Source: Asinibacterium sp. OR53 (lineage in GTDB: Bacteria > Bacteroidota > Bacteroidia > Chitinophagales > Chitinophagaceae). Taken from it: a stretch of 64,000 bases of DNA. This document shows, one piece after another, positions 18,627 through 26,711 of the stretch. The stretch lies in contig NZ_KI911562.1 in the NCBI RefSeq assembly GCF_000515315.1, forward strand, positions 1,260,505-1,324,504, written 5' to 3'. The notes beneath the pieces are model-generated. The model was not told where the DNA came from. It saw nothing but the letters and a program-made list of their open reading frames with translations, and did not search any database. Both the position numbers and the translations under genes were made by a program. Within the stretch, counting starts at the first letter, position 1, and each line of letters opens with the position of its first letter.

Positions 18627-19061
18627 TTAGTTTTTGCGAACCACTACATCGGTGATCTCACGTGTGTTCACGTCGATGTTGAATACTTCACGGAAGCTTT
18701 CTTTAGCATCCTGGATCAGGAAAGTGAGGTGGTTCACGCTGAAAGCAGGCAGTTTAAATGACTTCACGAAGTTTTTGTCATTGTAAGTTGCGCTATAGAG
18801 GTTGTCTCCGTTTTCGTCCAGTACGGTGAGGTTGAATTTGCGACCAGCCTGGTTGTCATATTTAACAGTGAATGACAGGAGTTGGTCGTTGTCAACGCCG
18901 ATGTATTTGATTTCAGGCTTAACGATGGTGTTAGCTACTGAATCTACATGTTTAGGACTGGCAGTTCCGTTGGTTGCATGCGCTGTAGTAGAGAAAAGTA
19001 CAGCTACAGATAAAATACTACCCAGAACGATTGTTTTTGCAATGTTTGTTTGCGTTTTCAT
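18627..19061 (-). CDS. small exported protein of unknown function
   Basis: 144 aa. A clear Sec signal peptide (KTIVLGSILSVAVLFSTTAH, then ATNG) is followed by about 115 residues that look like one beta-sandwich: DNDQLLSFTVKYDNQAG, KFNLTVLDENGDNLYS, FKLPAFSVNHLTFLIQD and a C-terminal VNTREITDVVVRKN. The order resembles the short domain of T9SS-associated or fibronectin-like extracellular proteins, but the protein lacks the usual NP and KxxxG motifs of a type A sorting domain. I cannot assign a function. It has a candidate promoter about 200 nt upstream and so probably a long 5' leader. Confidence 0.75.
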   Translation of the reverse strand: MKTQTNIAKTIVLGSILSVAVLFSTTAHATNGTASPKHVDSVANTIVKPEIKYIGVDNDQLLSFTVKYDNQAGRKFNLTVLDENGDNLYSATYNDKNFVKSFKLPAFSVNHLTFLIQDAKESFREVFNIDVNTREITDVVVRKN

Positions 19062-19267
19062 AAATTTTTCTTTTTTAAAGGTTTAAAATGAATTTCGCAG
19101 GCAAAAGATCTCCAGGCAAGCAATAAACATACTCGTTATTCGTGCACGTAAGGCAAAGACAGATGATTCGTAGGCTTAAGAGAAATCGAAGAGGTACAAG
19201 CGGGAAATTAGAACCATTTCGATCGAAGTATCAGCGTGTAGCTACACTGATTAATACTAGAATGGGA

Positions 19268-19301
19268 CAAAGGTAACCCCTGATTTGAAAAAAAATGCAA
19301 A
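19268..19301 (-). promoter_or_regulatory. candidate promoter of the exported-protein gene
   Basis: On the minus strand TTTG (19301-19298), 22 nt, then TACCTTTG (19275-19268). This places the start of transcription near 19261, about 200 nt before the coding start at 19061. The region between (19062-19260) contains no ORF I can support and would form a long untranslated leader. Confidence 0.55.
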
Positions 19302-19325
19302 AAGAAGGTTAGGGAATTGTAAAAA

Positions 19326-20330
19326 CTAGGCCGCAGGCTTGTTCAAGGTCTCCCAAAGCAGGTCTTTCAGCTCATTCAGTCCTGTATTGGTAACAGATGA
19401 AATAAAAAGACTGGGTATACCGGCAGGCAGTTCTTTTTTAATGGCGTCTTTCAGTTCATCATCGAGCATATCGCTTTTGCTTACGGCAATGACGAAATCT
19501 TTCTGCAGCATATCGGGATTATATTCTTCCAGTTCATTGCGTAAAATGTTGAACTCTTTCCGGTGATCGGTACTATCGGCCGGTATGAGGAACAATAGGA
19601 TGGAGTTGCGTTCTATATGACGCAGGAAACGATGCCCAAGTCCTTTTCCTTCCGCAGCTCCTTCGATAATACCGGGAAGATCGGCTACGCAGAATGATTT
19701 GGAGTCGCGGTATTCCACCATGCCCAGTTGAGGAATGAGGGTGGTGAAGGCGTAATTAGCTATTTTGGGTTTGGCTGCTGTAATCACCGAGAGCAGGGTA
19801 GATTTGCCCGCATTGGGAAACCCTACCAGCCCCACATCGGCCAACACTTTGAGTTCCAGGTTTTTCCATCCCTCCACGCCCGGTTCGCCGGGCTGTGCAT
19901 GATCGGGTGCCTGGTTGGTGGGTGTGGCGAAATTGCTGTTGCCCAGTCCGCCGCGGCCACCCTTCATCCATATAATTTCCTGTCCGTCTTCCAATATTTC
20001 GGCTTCTATTGCATCGGTTTCTTCATTTCTCGCTACCGTGCCAAGGGGTACTTCTATAATGATATCTTTTCCATCGCGACCGGTGCAATTGTTTTTGCTG
20101 CCGTTTTCGCCGTTCTCGGCCAGTACATTCTTAAAATAACGGAGGTGCAGTAAAGTCCATAACTGGGCATTGCCTTTGAGGATGATATGACCGCCGCGGC
20201 CGCCGTCGCCGCCATCCGGACCGCCCTTGGCAGTTAATTTATTGCGCATGAAATGTTTTGCTCCGGCGCCACCGTGGCCGCTGCGGGCAAAAATGCGGAT
20301 ATAGTCTATGAAATTGTTCTTGTCGGACAC
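19326..20330 (-). CDS. obgE: GTPase ObgE/CgtA
   Basis: 334 aa. The N-terminal glycine-rich Obg fold (residues 1-160) has [18 protein letters not shown] and [15 protein letters not shown]. The G domain has [11 protein letters not shown] (G1), [20 protein letters not shown] (G3 and switch) and SKSD at the G4 position in place of NKxD, as is common in this phylum. No C-terminal OCT domain is present, which fits the length. It is an essential ribosome-associated GTPase for 50S maturation and growth control. Likely transcribed as its own unit or with the upstream hexapeptide gene (50-bp gap). Confidence 0.96.
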   Translation of the reverse strand: MSDKNNFIDYIRIFARSGHGGAGAKHFMRNKLTAKGGPDGGDGGRGGHIILKGNAQLWTLLHLRYFKNVLAENGENGSKNNCTGRDGKDIIIEVPLGTVARNEETDAIEAEILEDGQEIIWMKGGRGGLGNSNFATPTNQAPDHAQPGEPGVEGWKNLELKVLADVGLVGFPNAGKSTLLSVITAAKPKIANYAFTTLIPQLGMVEYRDSKSFCVADLPGIIEGAAEGKGLGHRFLRHIERNSILLFLIPADSTDHRKEFNILRNELEEYNPDMLQKDFVIAVSKSDMLDDELKDAIKKELPAGIPSLFISSVTNTGLNELKDLLWETLNKPAA

Positions 20331-20380
20331 TGCTTAGCGGTTGAAACCATGCTGAATAATGGCGCGAAGGTACAATAATG

Positions 20381-20983
20381 TTATGGGTTCCGTGTCTGGT
20401 TCCAGGTTTTATAACCGGCGGTGGCCTGCTCTTCGCTTGTTTCGTTGGGCATACTCCTGAGTGGTTCCACTGGGTGCCAGTGCTGGCGCATAGTTTCAGG
20501 AAGCGATTGATAAAGCTGCGTGCCTTCCGTTTTCCATCGCATCATTTCATCGCTCACGGCTTTGATCCGTTTGGCGGGATTGCCTACGATGAGACTCCTG
20601 TTCTCAAACTGCTCATCGGCTTTGATAAAACTCAGTGCACCTACAATGCATTCATCACCCAATATTACATTGTCCATGAGCACGCTGTTCATACCGATTA
20701 GGCAGTTGCGGCCGATGGTGGCCCCGTGTATCACTGCACCATGACCAATATGCGCGTTTTCTTTCAGCAACACGGTAGTGCCGGGAAACATGTGAATAGT
20801 GCAGTTCTCCTGCACATTGCATCCATCTTCAATGATGATCTTTCCCCAATCGCCGCGGATGGCGGCGCCGGGACCAATGTAAACATCCCTGCCGATGATT
20901 ACATGGCCGGTTACAGCAGCCTGCGGATGTAGGAAAGCTGATTCGTGTATAATAGGTATATGTTGTTGAAAAGCGTAGACCAT
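20381..20983 (-). CDS. PaaY-like hexapeptide-repeat protein (gamma-carbonic anhydrase fold)
   Basis: 200 aa. A left-handed beta-helix is visible as repeated hexapeptides (GRDVYIGPGAAIRGDWGKII, NVQENCTIHMF). The metal-ligand histidines of gamma-class carbonic anhydrases are in CTIHMFPG and HIGHGAVIHGA. The C-terminal extension with HPVEPLRSMP matches PaaY-type proteins, which act as thioesterases supporting phenylacetate degradation, better than plain gamma-carbonic anhydrases. The paa cluster itself lies 10.5 kb away. Either role remains possible. Confidence 0.8.
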   Translation of the reverse strand: MVYAFQQHIPIIHESAFLHPQAAVTGHVIIGRDVYIGPGAAIRGDWGKIIIEDGCNVQENCTIHMFPGTTVLLKENAHIGHGAVIHGATIGRNCLIGMNSVLMDNVILGDECIVGALSFIKADEQFENRSLIVGNPAKRIKAVSDEMMRWKTEGTQLYQSLPETMRQHWHPVEPLRSMPNETSEEQATAGYKTWNQTRNP

Positions 20984-21013
20984 CCATAAAATTACCCAAA
21001 ATAAATCTTCAAA

Positions 21014-21044
21014 ATATTAGTCTACTAATTTGGTAGATTAATAT
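21014..21044. repeat. imperfect inverted repeat upstream of the PaaY-like gene
   Basis: ATATTAGTCTAC (21014-21025) and GTAGATTAATAT (21033-21044) are inverted with one mismatch around a 7-nt centre. It starts 31 bp upstream of the PaaY-like start and lies 125 bp before the tRNA. It could be a dimeric repressor site. The rest of 20984-21169 shows nothing I can name. Confidence 0.35.
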
Positions 21045-21169
21045 GAACACACTAATATTGCCTCATGAAATCGAACAGCATTACTATTTACCATGTCCGG
21101 TCCGGACGATGTTGTTGTACCAGCAACATTTGATTTTTATATCTACTATTTATTGCACAAATCGTTTTT

Positions 21170-21240
21170 GGTCATGTGGCCGAGTGGTAAGGCACAGGTC
21201 TGCAAAACCTTATACGGTGGTTCAAATCCACCCATGGCCT
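21170..21240 (+). tRNA. tRNA-Cys (GCA)
   Basis: 71 nt. The acceptor stem GGTCATG pairs with CATGGCC (one T-G wobble). The anticodon loop is CTGCAAA with anticodon GCA at 21202-21204. The T arm reads GGTGG-TTCAAAT-CCACC. The discriminator base is T, the identity base of cysteine tRNAs. CCA is not encoded. Confidence 0.95.
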
Positions 21241-21279
21241 CGATAATGACAGGTTATCGTACAAGCAATCGAGAAGAGC

Positions 21280-21307
21280 GGGACTGCATTTTTATGCGGT
21301 CCCTTTT
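21280..21307 (+). terminator. tRNA-Cys terminator
   Basis: GGGACTGCAT (21280-21289) pairs with ATGCGGTCCC (21294-21303), including one T-G pair, around a TTTT loop, followed by TTTT. It separates the tRNA from the sigma factor gene. Confidence 0.8.
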
Positions 21308-21436
21308 GTTGCATGCCTGCACTTGGAATGATCGGCCCGTTTCTGATGTCTGTGAAAAGAAATTTTCAATTTATGGAAGCATTGAACCGGGCTTTTATGA
21401 AAATCTCTTAATTTCAGCGTCATTAAGCCAATACGA

Positions 21437-22015
21437 TTGCACGAAGAAGCCAAATTACTGTCATTACTTGCTGGAGGAAGCGAATATGCTTTTCAGGTAT
21501 TGTATGACCGCTATCGTGCCCGTATTTACCAAACGGCTATTCGTTATCTTAAATCGCCACTGCTTGCGCAGGAAGTGGTACAGGATGTTTTCCTGAAGCT
21601 ATGGTTTAAAAGGGCCACTATCAATGAAGAAAAGGGCATAGAAGCCTGGCTGTACACTATTGCCAAAAACAACATCATCAACAGGCTGAAAAAAATCGCC
21701 AGAGAATGGAAAGCACTGGATGGTTATAAATTGGTGTCTGCCGCTGTAACAGACAATACCGCTGATAAGATGCAGGATGCATTTTACAATGAACTGCTGC
21801 AACAAGCCATCCGCGAATTACCTGAACAACAACAAAAAGTCTTCCAACTGGCTCGTTTTGAGCAACTTACCTATATACAAATTGGAGAGCAGATGGGGCT
21901 TTCCCCTTTAACTGTAAAAACGCATATGTCGAGAGCACTTGCTCATATCAGGCGTTTCTTTGAAGAACACGGTGAAATTTTTTTTTCAATCCTTGTACTC
22001 CTGTCTTTTCGTTGA
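21437..22015 (+). CDS. ECF sigma-70 factor, FecI-like
   Basis: 192 aa from a TTG start. An in-frame TGA at 21398 and no ATG between it and 21437 leave TTG as the best start. Region 2 reads AFQVLYDRYRARIYQTAIRY and QEVVQDVFLKLWFKR; region 4 reads LPEQQQKVFQLARFEQLTY and IGEQMGLSPLTVKTHMSRAL. The hydrophobic C-terminal tail (FFSILVLLSF) is usual for sigma factors of this group. It should recruit RNA polymerase to the SusC promoter when released by the FecR protein encoded 48 bp downstream, upon glycan binding at the outer-membrane SusC. Confidence 0.9.
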   Translation: MHEEAKLLSLLAGGSEYAFQVLYDRYRARIYQTAIRYLKSPLLAQEVVQDVFLKLWFKRATINEEKGIEAWLYTIAKNNIINRLKKIAREWKALDGYKLVSAAVTDNTADKMQDAFYNELLQQAIRELPEQQQKVFQLARFEQLTYIQIGEQMGLSPLTVKTHMSRALAHIRRFFEEHGEIFFSILVLLSFR

Positions 22016-22062
22016 GTTGTATTATGTAGTAACCGGGGTGCCAAATCTCCGTTTGCTTGTCT

Positions 22063-23154
22063 ATGAATAAAGCGGAACGCTTTCAATACCTTCTTCAACG
22101 GTATGTTGCCGGCGACATTACCAGTGCAGAGCATGAGGAGTTGTTTGAATATCTGTCTGCGCACGAGTTCGATGAGCAATTAGGAGAGAACATTCTTCAA
22201 GACCTGGCAAGCCAGCAGGAATACGGACAGACCGATCTTCCTCCCCATATTTCCCAGGAGATCATACACAACATTTTTGCTGCGGAAAAAAACACCCAAA
22301 CCATATTACCTGTGACCAAAAAGGTGATGCCCCTTTGGAAATGGGTAGCCGCCGCTTCGGCTATTTTGATGGTCGTCTCCTCTTATTGGTTCTATACCCA
22401 TAAGTATTCAATGCATGACAGGAATTTTGCTTCGATCATTCCCGGAACAGACCTCATTCAGAAAAATAATACGGATACACAACAAGTAATTCTGCTCAAT
22501 GATGGGAGCAAGGTTTTCCTCAGACCGAAAAGTACCCTGCATTACCCGGTCAGCTTCAATACAACTACAAGAGAAGTCTATCTGCAAGGGGAGGCATTTT
22601 TTGAAGTAGCCAAAAATCCGAAAAAACCATTCCTGGTCTTCTATAATAATATTGTTACCCGTGTATTGGGTACCAGCTTTACTGTTAATACCAATACAGA
22701 AACGGGTAATGTTGAAGTGTCGGTGAGAACAGGTAGGGTGCAGGTATATGAGAATGACCGGTTATTACAATCAGCTTCATCCCCCAAAGGGGTTATAGTT
22801 ACGCCTAATCAGCGTGCGGTGTATAAACATACGAACCGGGCTTTTGAAGTGACGTTGGTTGAAGCGCCGCAGCCAATAGCAGCGAACGAGCAAGAGCCGT
22901 TAAATAGCAACAACCTCCAGCCATGGGCTTTTATATATGAGCAGGAAAAGCTGAAAAACATTTTTAGTCAGTTGGAGAAAGCGTATGGTATTGAGATCGT
23001 GGTTGAAAATACCAACCTGTATAATTGTGTTTTTACGGGCGATATCTCTGTGTCCGATTTATTTACCAAGCTTAAGATCATTTGCCTTACTACCAACGCT
23101 TCCTTTGAGGTCAACGGAACAAAGATCCTGATCAAAGGAAAGGGATGTAATTAA
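22063..23154 (+). CDS. FecR-family anti-sigma factor
   Basis: 363 aa from the ATG (an in-frame TTG lies two codons upstream). The N-terminal cytoplasmic part (FQYLLQRYVAGDITSAEHEE) binds the sigma factor. One membrane span lies at about residues 89-107 (WKWVAAASAILMVVSSYWFY). The periplasmic FecR domain has NDGSKVFLRPKSTLHYPVSF and REVYLQGEAFFEVAKNPKKP. The C-terminal DUF4974 region (FIYEQEKLKNIFSQLEKAYG) probably docks to the STN domain of SusC. It relays an outer-membrane signal to the ECF sigma factor. Confidence 0.92.
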   Translation: MNKAERFQYLLQRYVAGDITSAEHEELFEYLSAHEFDEQLGENILQDLASQQEYGQTDLPPHISQEIIHNIFAAEKNTQTILPVTKKVMPLWKWVAAASAILMVVSSYWFYTHKYSMHDRNFASIIPGTDLIQKNNTDTQQVILLNDGSKVFLRPKSTLHYPVSFNTTTREVYLQGEAFFEVAKNPKKPFLVFYNNIVTRVLGTSFTVNTNTETGNVEVSVRTGRVQVYENDRLLQSASSPKGVIVTPNQRAVYKHTNRAFEVTLVEAPQPIAANEQEPLNSNNLQPWAFIYEQEKLKNIFSQLEKAYGIEIVVENTNLYNCVFTGDISVSDLFTKLKIICLTTNASFEVNGTKILIKGKGCN

Positions 23155-23254
23155 TTATCAAAACCCCCAAACAAACTGTATGAATAAGAAGAAAATGTAC
23201 CTGCCCCCTTGATATATACGATGCGGCAACTATGCTGCAACAGCTAAAAAAGCA

Positions 23255-23284
23255 GAGCCGGTTGTGGTGGTGCACAACCAGCTC
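23255..23284 (+). repeat. stem-loop in the leader between fecR and susC
   Basis: GAGC plus GGTTGTG on the left (23255-23266) pair with CACAACC plus GCTC on the right (23273-23284), with one C-A mismatch and a 6-nt loop. It sits in the 194-bp non-coding interval 23155-23348. It may stabilise or attenuate the susC message. No long T-run follows, so I do not call it a terminator. Confidence 0.45.
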
Positions 23285-23348
23285 CTATAGCTTTTTCAAG
23301 CTCTCGTTTTCGTCCCAAAACATTGTTGAACAAAAACATAACAAATTT

Positions 23349-26300
23349 ATGAAAAATAAGCAACGGATAGTTGCTTCTATGCTGATTGCCATGAGATTTA
23401 CTGCCATACAGATAGTGATGTCTATTGTATTTGCCGGGACTCTTTTTGCCAGCGAAGCAAACAGCCAGACTGTTTTACAAAAATCGTTCAATATCACCGC
23501 TGAACACGTACAACTCAAAAAGCTGATTGTAGCTATTGAGCAACAGACCAAAGTGAAGTTCAGCTTCAGCGCCAATATGATCAATGCAGAAAAGGTCATT
23601 ACGTATACAGCCAGGAATAAACGGATCGCAGATTTCCTGGATGAAGTGCTGAAACCCTCCAATATCGGGTACCAGGTGATCAACGATCGCATCATCCTCT
23701 TTCCCCTCATCAACAACCCGCCTAAAGAATCAACCAATAAAACAGAAGAAAAGGCGACTTCAAAAGAGGAACGAACCGTTTCAGGAACGGTGGCCAATGA
23801 AAAAGGCGAACCCTTGCCGGGCGTGACTGTTACGGAGAAAGGATATGCCAATACCGCCATCACCGATGAAAAAGGTGTTTTCTCCATAAAAGTATCGGGT
23901 AGAAATTCCATTCTTGTCTTCAGCAGTATTGGATATGAAAGCACGCAACAGCCTGTTGCCATGGCTTCTGCAGTTGACATTGTATTGAAAGCCACTACCC
24001 AATCACTGAACGATATAGTGGTGGTAGGATACGGCTCGCAAAAAAAGAAAGACCTTACCGGTGCGGTATCTTCTGTTAATACCAATGAGCTGAAATCATT
24101 ACCGGTAGCCAATATCGGCGAAGCGCTCCAGGGAAGATCATCCGGTGTACAGGTTGTATCATCGGGTGCTCCGGGCAGCAATGTAACGTTTCGCATCAGG
24201 GGAACCGGTACCATCAATAACAGTGATCCTTTACTGGTGATCGATGGTGTGCCTACCGATATACCGTTGAATACGTTAAGTCCGGATGATATTGCCAGCA
24301 TTGAAATATTGAAAGACGCTTCGGCATCGGCCATCTACGGCTCCCGCGGAGCCAATGGTGTGGTCATCATTACAACCAAGAGGGGCATATCTGGCAAAAG
24401 CTCGCTTGAATTTAAAATGTTTGCCGGTCAGCAAAAGGCCGACCATGTAGTGCAAATGCTCAATGCATCGCAATTTGCCAGCCTGCACAACGAAATGATG
24501 GCCAACAACGGGCAACCGCAGAATCCCGCTTATGCCAACCCGGGAAGTTTGGGTAAAGGAACCGACTGGTTAGGCGCTTTGTTTCAGACCGCTCCTATTC
24601 AGAGTTATTCACTGGCCTATTCAGGAGGCGGGCCTAAGTCTACTTACTATGTATCGGGCACCATGCTGGACCAGAAAGGCATTGTGTACAATACCGGCTA
24701 TAAAAGATATACGGTACAGTTCAACAGCGAGTCTAAAGTGTTCGACTGGCTTAAGTTTGGAAATAACCTGACACTGAACCATGATGCCAAATACAACGGT
24801 AATTACGACATACGCAATACAATGGCGGCATTGCCCGTTCAGCCCATCTATAATGCAGATGGAACGTACAGCGGTCCTGTTGGACAAGCTTCCTGGTACG
24901 GCGATATCATTAACCCGATAGGTAAGGCCACCATTGTTGACAATACTACGAATGGTTATAATGTACTGGGTAATATTTATACTGAAGTAACACTGTTCAA
25001 AGACCTGAAGTTTAAATCTACCGGTGGCGTGCAGGCCGTGTTCTGGGATAACCGTACATGGTCGCCTAAATACAACTGGCAGCCGATTCCGCAACCAAAC
25101 AGTTATCTTTTTCAGCAATCGAATAAAAGCTTAACCTGGTTATGGGATAACTACCTCACATACGATAAATACTTCGCCTCCAGGCATCATCTTACTTTAT
25201 TGGCCGGTAGCAGTGCGCAGAATAACCGCTATGATTACATGAATGGTTCTGTACAAAATTTTGCAAGCGATAATACACAGCAATTGAATAATGGTACATC
25301 GCAACAAACCATCAGCGGTAACGCGAGTGAATGGGCTTTGCTTTCTTTCATCGGTCGTGCCAATTATACATACGATAATAAATACCTGGTTACAGCTACC
25401 CTTCGCAGGGATGGAAGCAGCCGCTTTGGTGAAAATCATCGGTGGGGTTGGTTCCCATCGGGGTCTTTGGCCTGGCGTATTTCAGAAGAAAAATTCATGA
25501 AGCCGCTGAAATGGGTCAATGATCTTAAAGTGCGTATTGGTTATGGTATCACGGGAAATCAGAATATTGGCAATTACTCATTTGCTTCCGTTCTGCAAAC
25601 CATTCAATACAACTTTAATGGCCAGACTGTAAATGCAGTAGTGCCCCAGGCAATTCCCAACCCGGGTGTTCGTTGGGAAGAGGTACAACAAAGCAATATA
25701 GGTATAGATGCATTGTTGCTGGATGGAAGGATCAGCGTAACAGCCGATGCTTATATCAAGAATACCAACAACATGCTGGTACCGATGAGTGTTCCCATTT
25801 CAACGGGATATTCCGATATCATTGTACCCAGCATCAATGCCGGGAAGGTACAGAACAAAGGCATAGAGCTGAATATCACTACCCGCAACACGAAAGGTGC
25901 GATTGAATGGAACACCAGTTTCAATATCTCATATAACAGCAATAAAGTGGTTAGTCTTAACGACAGCACCCCTCTTTATACCGGGAGCATTGGCCTTAAC
26001 CAGAATCTTTCCATCCAGAAAAATGGCCTGCCGGTGAATTCCTTTTATGGTTTTGTAACCAATGGAATTTTTCAAACCCAGAAAGAAGTGGGTGACTATG
26101 CCGTGCAGGTTCCGGGAAGCGATCCGTTCAACCGTACATCGCCTGGCGATATCAGGTTCCGCGATCTGAATAACGATGGTAAAATCGATGACAATGACCG
26201 TACCTATATCGGCAACCCCAACCCCCGTTTCATTTTTGCCATGAACAACAGTTTTACATGGAAGCATTTCGACCTGGGCATTTTTATGCAAGGTGTGCAG

Positions 26301-26702
26301 GGCAATGCTATTTTCAATGCCAACAGGATTTACCAGGAGGGCATGGCTGTGGCGCAGAATCAAACAATGGCTGTACTCAACCGCTGGACGGGTGCCGGCA
26401 GCAGCAATACGATGCCTCGTGCCATTTTCAATGATCCCAATAAAAACACAAGGGTGTCTGACCGTTTTGTGGAAGATGGAAGCTATATCAAAATAAAGAA
26501 TGTAACGATTGGATATACTTTGCCCAAACGCCTCATACAAAAGGCAAAGATGCAAACAGCAAGGATTTATCTGTCGGCACAAAACCTGGTAACATTCACA
26601 AAATACAAAGGCTTTGATCCGGAAGTGCCTGTTAACGGGATAGACCTGAATGTGTATCCCGTAACGAGGACCCTTAGTGCAGGGATTAACCTGATCTTTT
26701 AA
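23349..26702 (+). CDS. SusC-family TonB-dependent receptor with STN signalling domain
   Basis: 1117 aa from MKNKQRIVASML, chosen because the signal peptide (ending in FASEANSQ) starts there; an in-frame ATG 117 nt upstream would add a leader that covers the stem-loop. Order: signal peptide; STN domain at about 43-115 (SFNITAEHVQLKKLIVAIEQ); carboxypeptidase-D-like beta-sandwich at about 142-225 (VSGTVANEKGEPLPGVTV); plug starting near VVVGYGSQKKKDLTGAV; then the 22-strand barrel ending in ITLSAGINLIF-type strand (TLSAGINLIF). It imports oligosaccharides with TonB energy across the outer membrane and signals through STN to FecR. Paired with SusD directly downstream. Confidence 0.95.
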   Translation: MKNKQRIVASMLIAMRFTAIQIVMSIVFAGTLFASEANSQTVLQKSFNITAEHVQLKKLIVAIEQQTKVKFSFSANMINAEKVITYTARNKRIADFLDEVLKPSNIGYQVINDRIILFPLINNPPKESTNKTEEKATSKEERTVSGTVANEKGEPLPGVTVTEKGYANTAITDEKGVFSIKVSGRNSILVFSSIGYESTQQPVAMASAVDIVLKATTQSLNDIVVVGYGSQKKKDLTGAVSSVNTNELKSLPVANIGEALQGRSSGVQVVSSGAPGSNVTFRIRGTGTINNSDPLLVIDGVPTDIPLNTLSPDDIASIEILKDASASAIYGSRGANGVVIITTKRGISGKSSLEFKMFAGQQKADHVVQMLNASQFASLHNEMMANNGQPQNPAYANPGSLGKGTDWLGALFQTAPIQSYSLAYSGGGPKSTYYVSGTMLDQKGIVYNTGYKRYTVQFNSESKVFDWLKFGNNLTLNHDAKYNGNYDIRNTMAALPVQPIYNADGTYSGPVGQASWYGDIINPIGKATIVDNTTNGYNVLGNIYTEVTLFKDLKFKSTGGVQAVFWDNRTWSPKYNWQPIPQPNSYLFQQSNKSLTWLWDNYLTYDKYFASRHHLTLLAGSSAQNNRYDYMNGSVQNFASDNTQQLNNGTSQQTISGNASEWALLSFIGRANYTYDNKYLVTATLRRDGSSRFGENHRWGWFPSGSLAWRISEEKFMKPLKWVNDLKVRIGYGITGNQNIGNYSFASVLQTIQYNFNGQTVNAVVPQAIPNPGVRWEEVQQSNIGIDALLLDGRISVTADAYIKNTNNMLVPMSVPISTGYSDIIVPSINAGKVQNKGIELNITTRNTKGAIEWNTSFNISYNSNKVVSLNDSTPLYTGSIGLNQNLSIQKNGLPVNSFYGFVTNGIFQTQKEVGDYAVQVPGSDPFNRTSPGDIRFRDLNNDGKIDDNDRTYIGNPNPRFIFAMNNSFTWKHFDLGIFMQGVQGNAIFNANRIYQEGMAVAQNQTMAVLNRWTGAGSSNTMPRAIFNDPNKNTRVSDRFVEDGSYIKIKNVTIGYTLPKRLIQKAKMQTARIYLSAQNLVTFTKYKGFDPEVPVNGIDLNVYPVTRTLSAGINLIF

Positions 26703-26711
26703 TTGATTAAA

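Noticed and set aside
21043-21246. Small open frame across the tRNA-Cys
   Set aside because: It overlaps a well-formed tRNA and has no protein features.
23232-23348. Longer N terminus for the first SusC
   Set aside because: The added 39 residues have no signal-peptide character and cover the stem-loop; the signal peptide starts at 23349.
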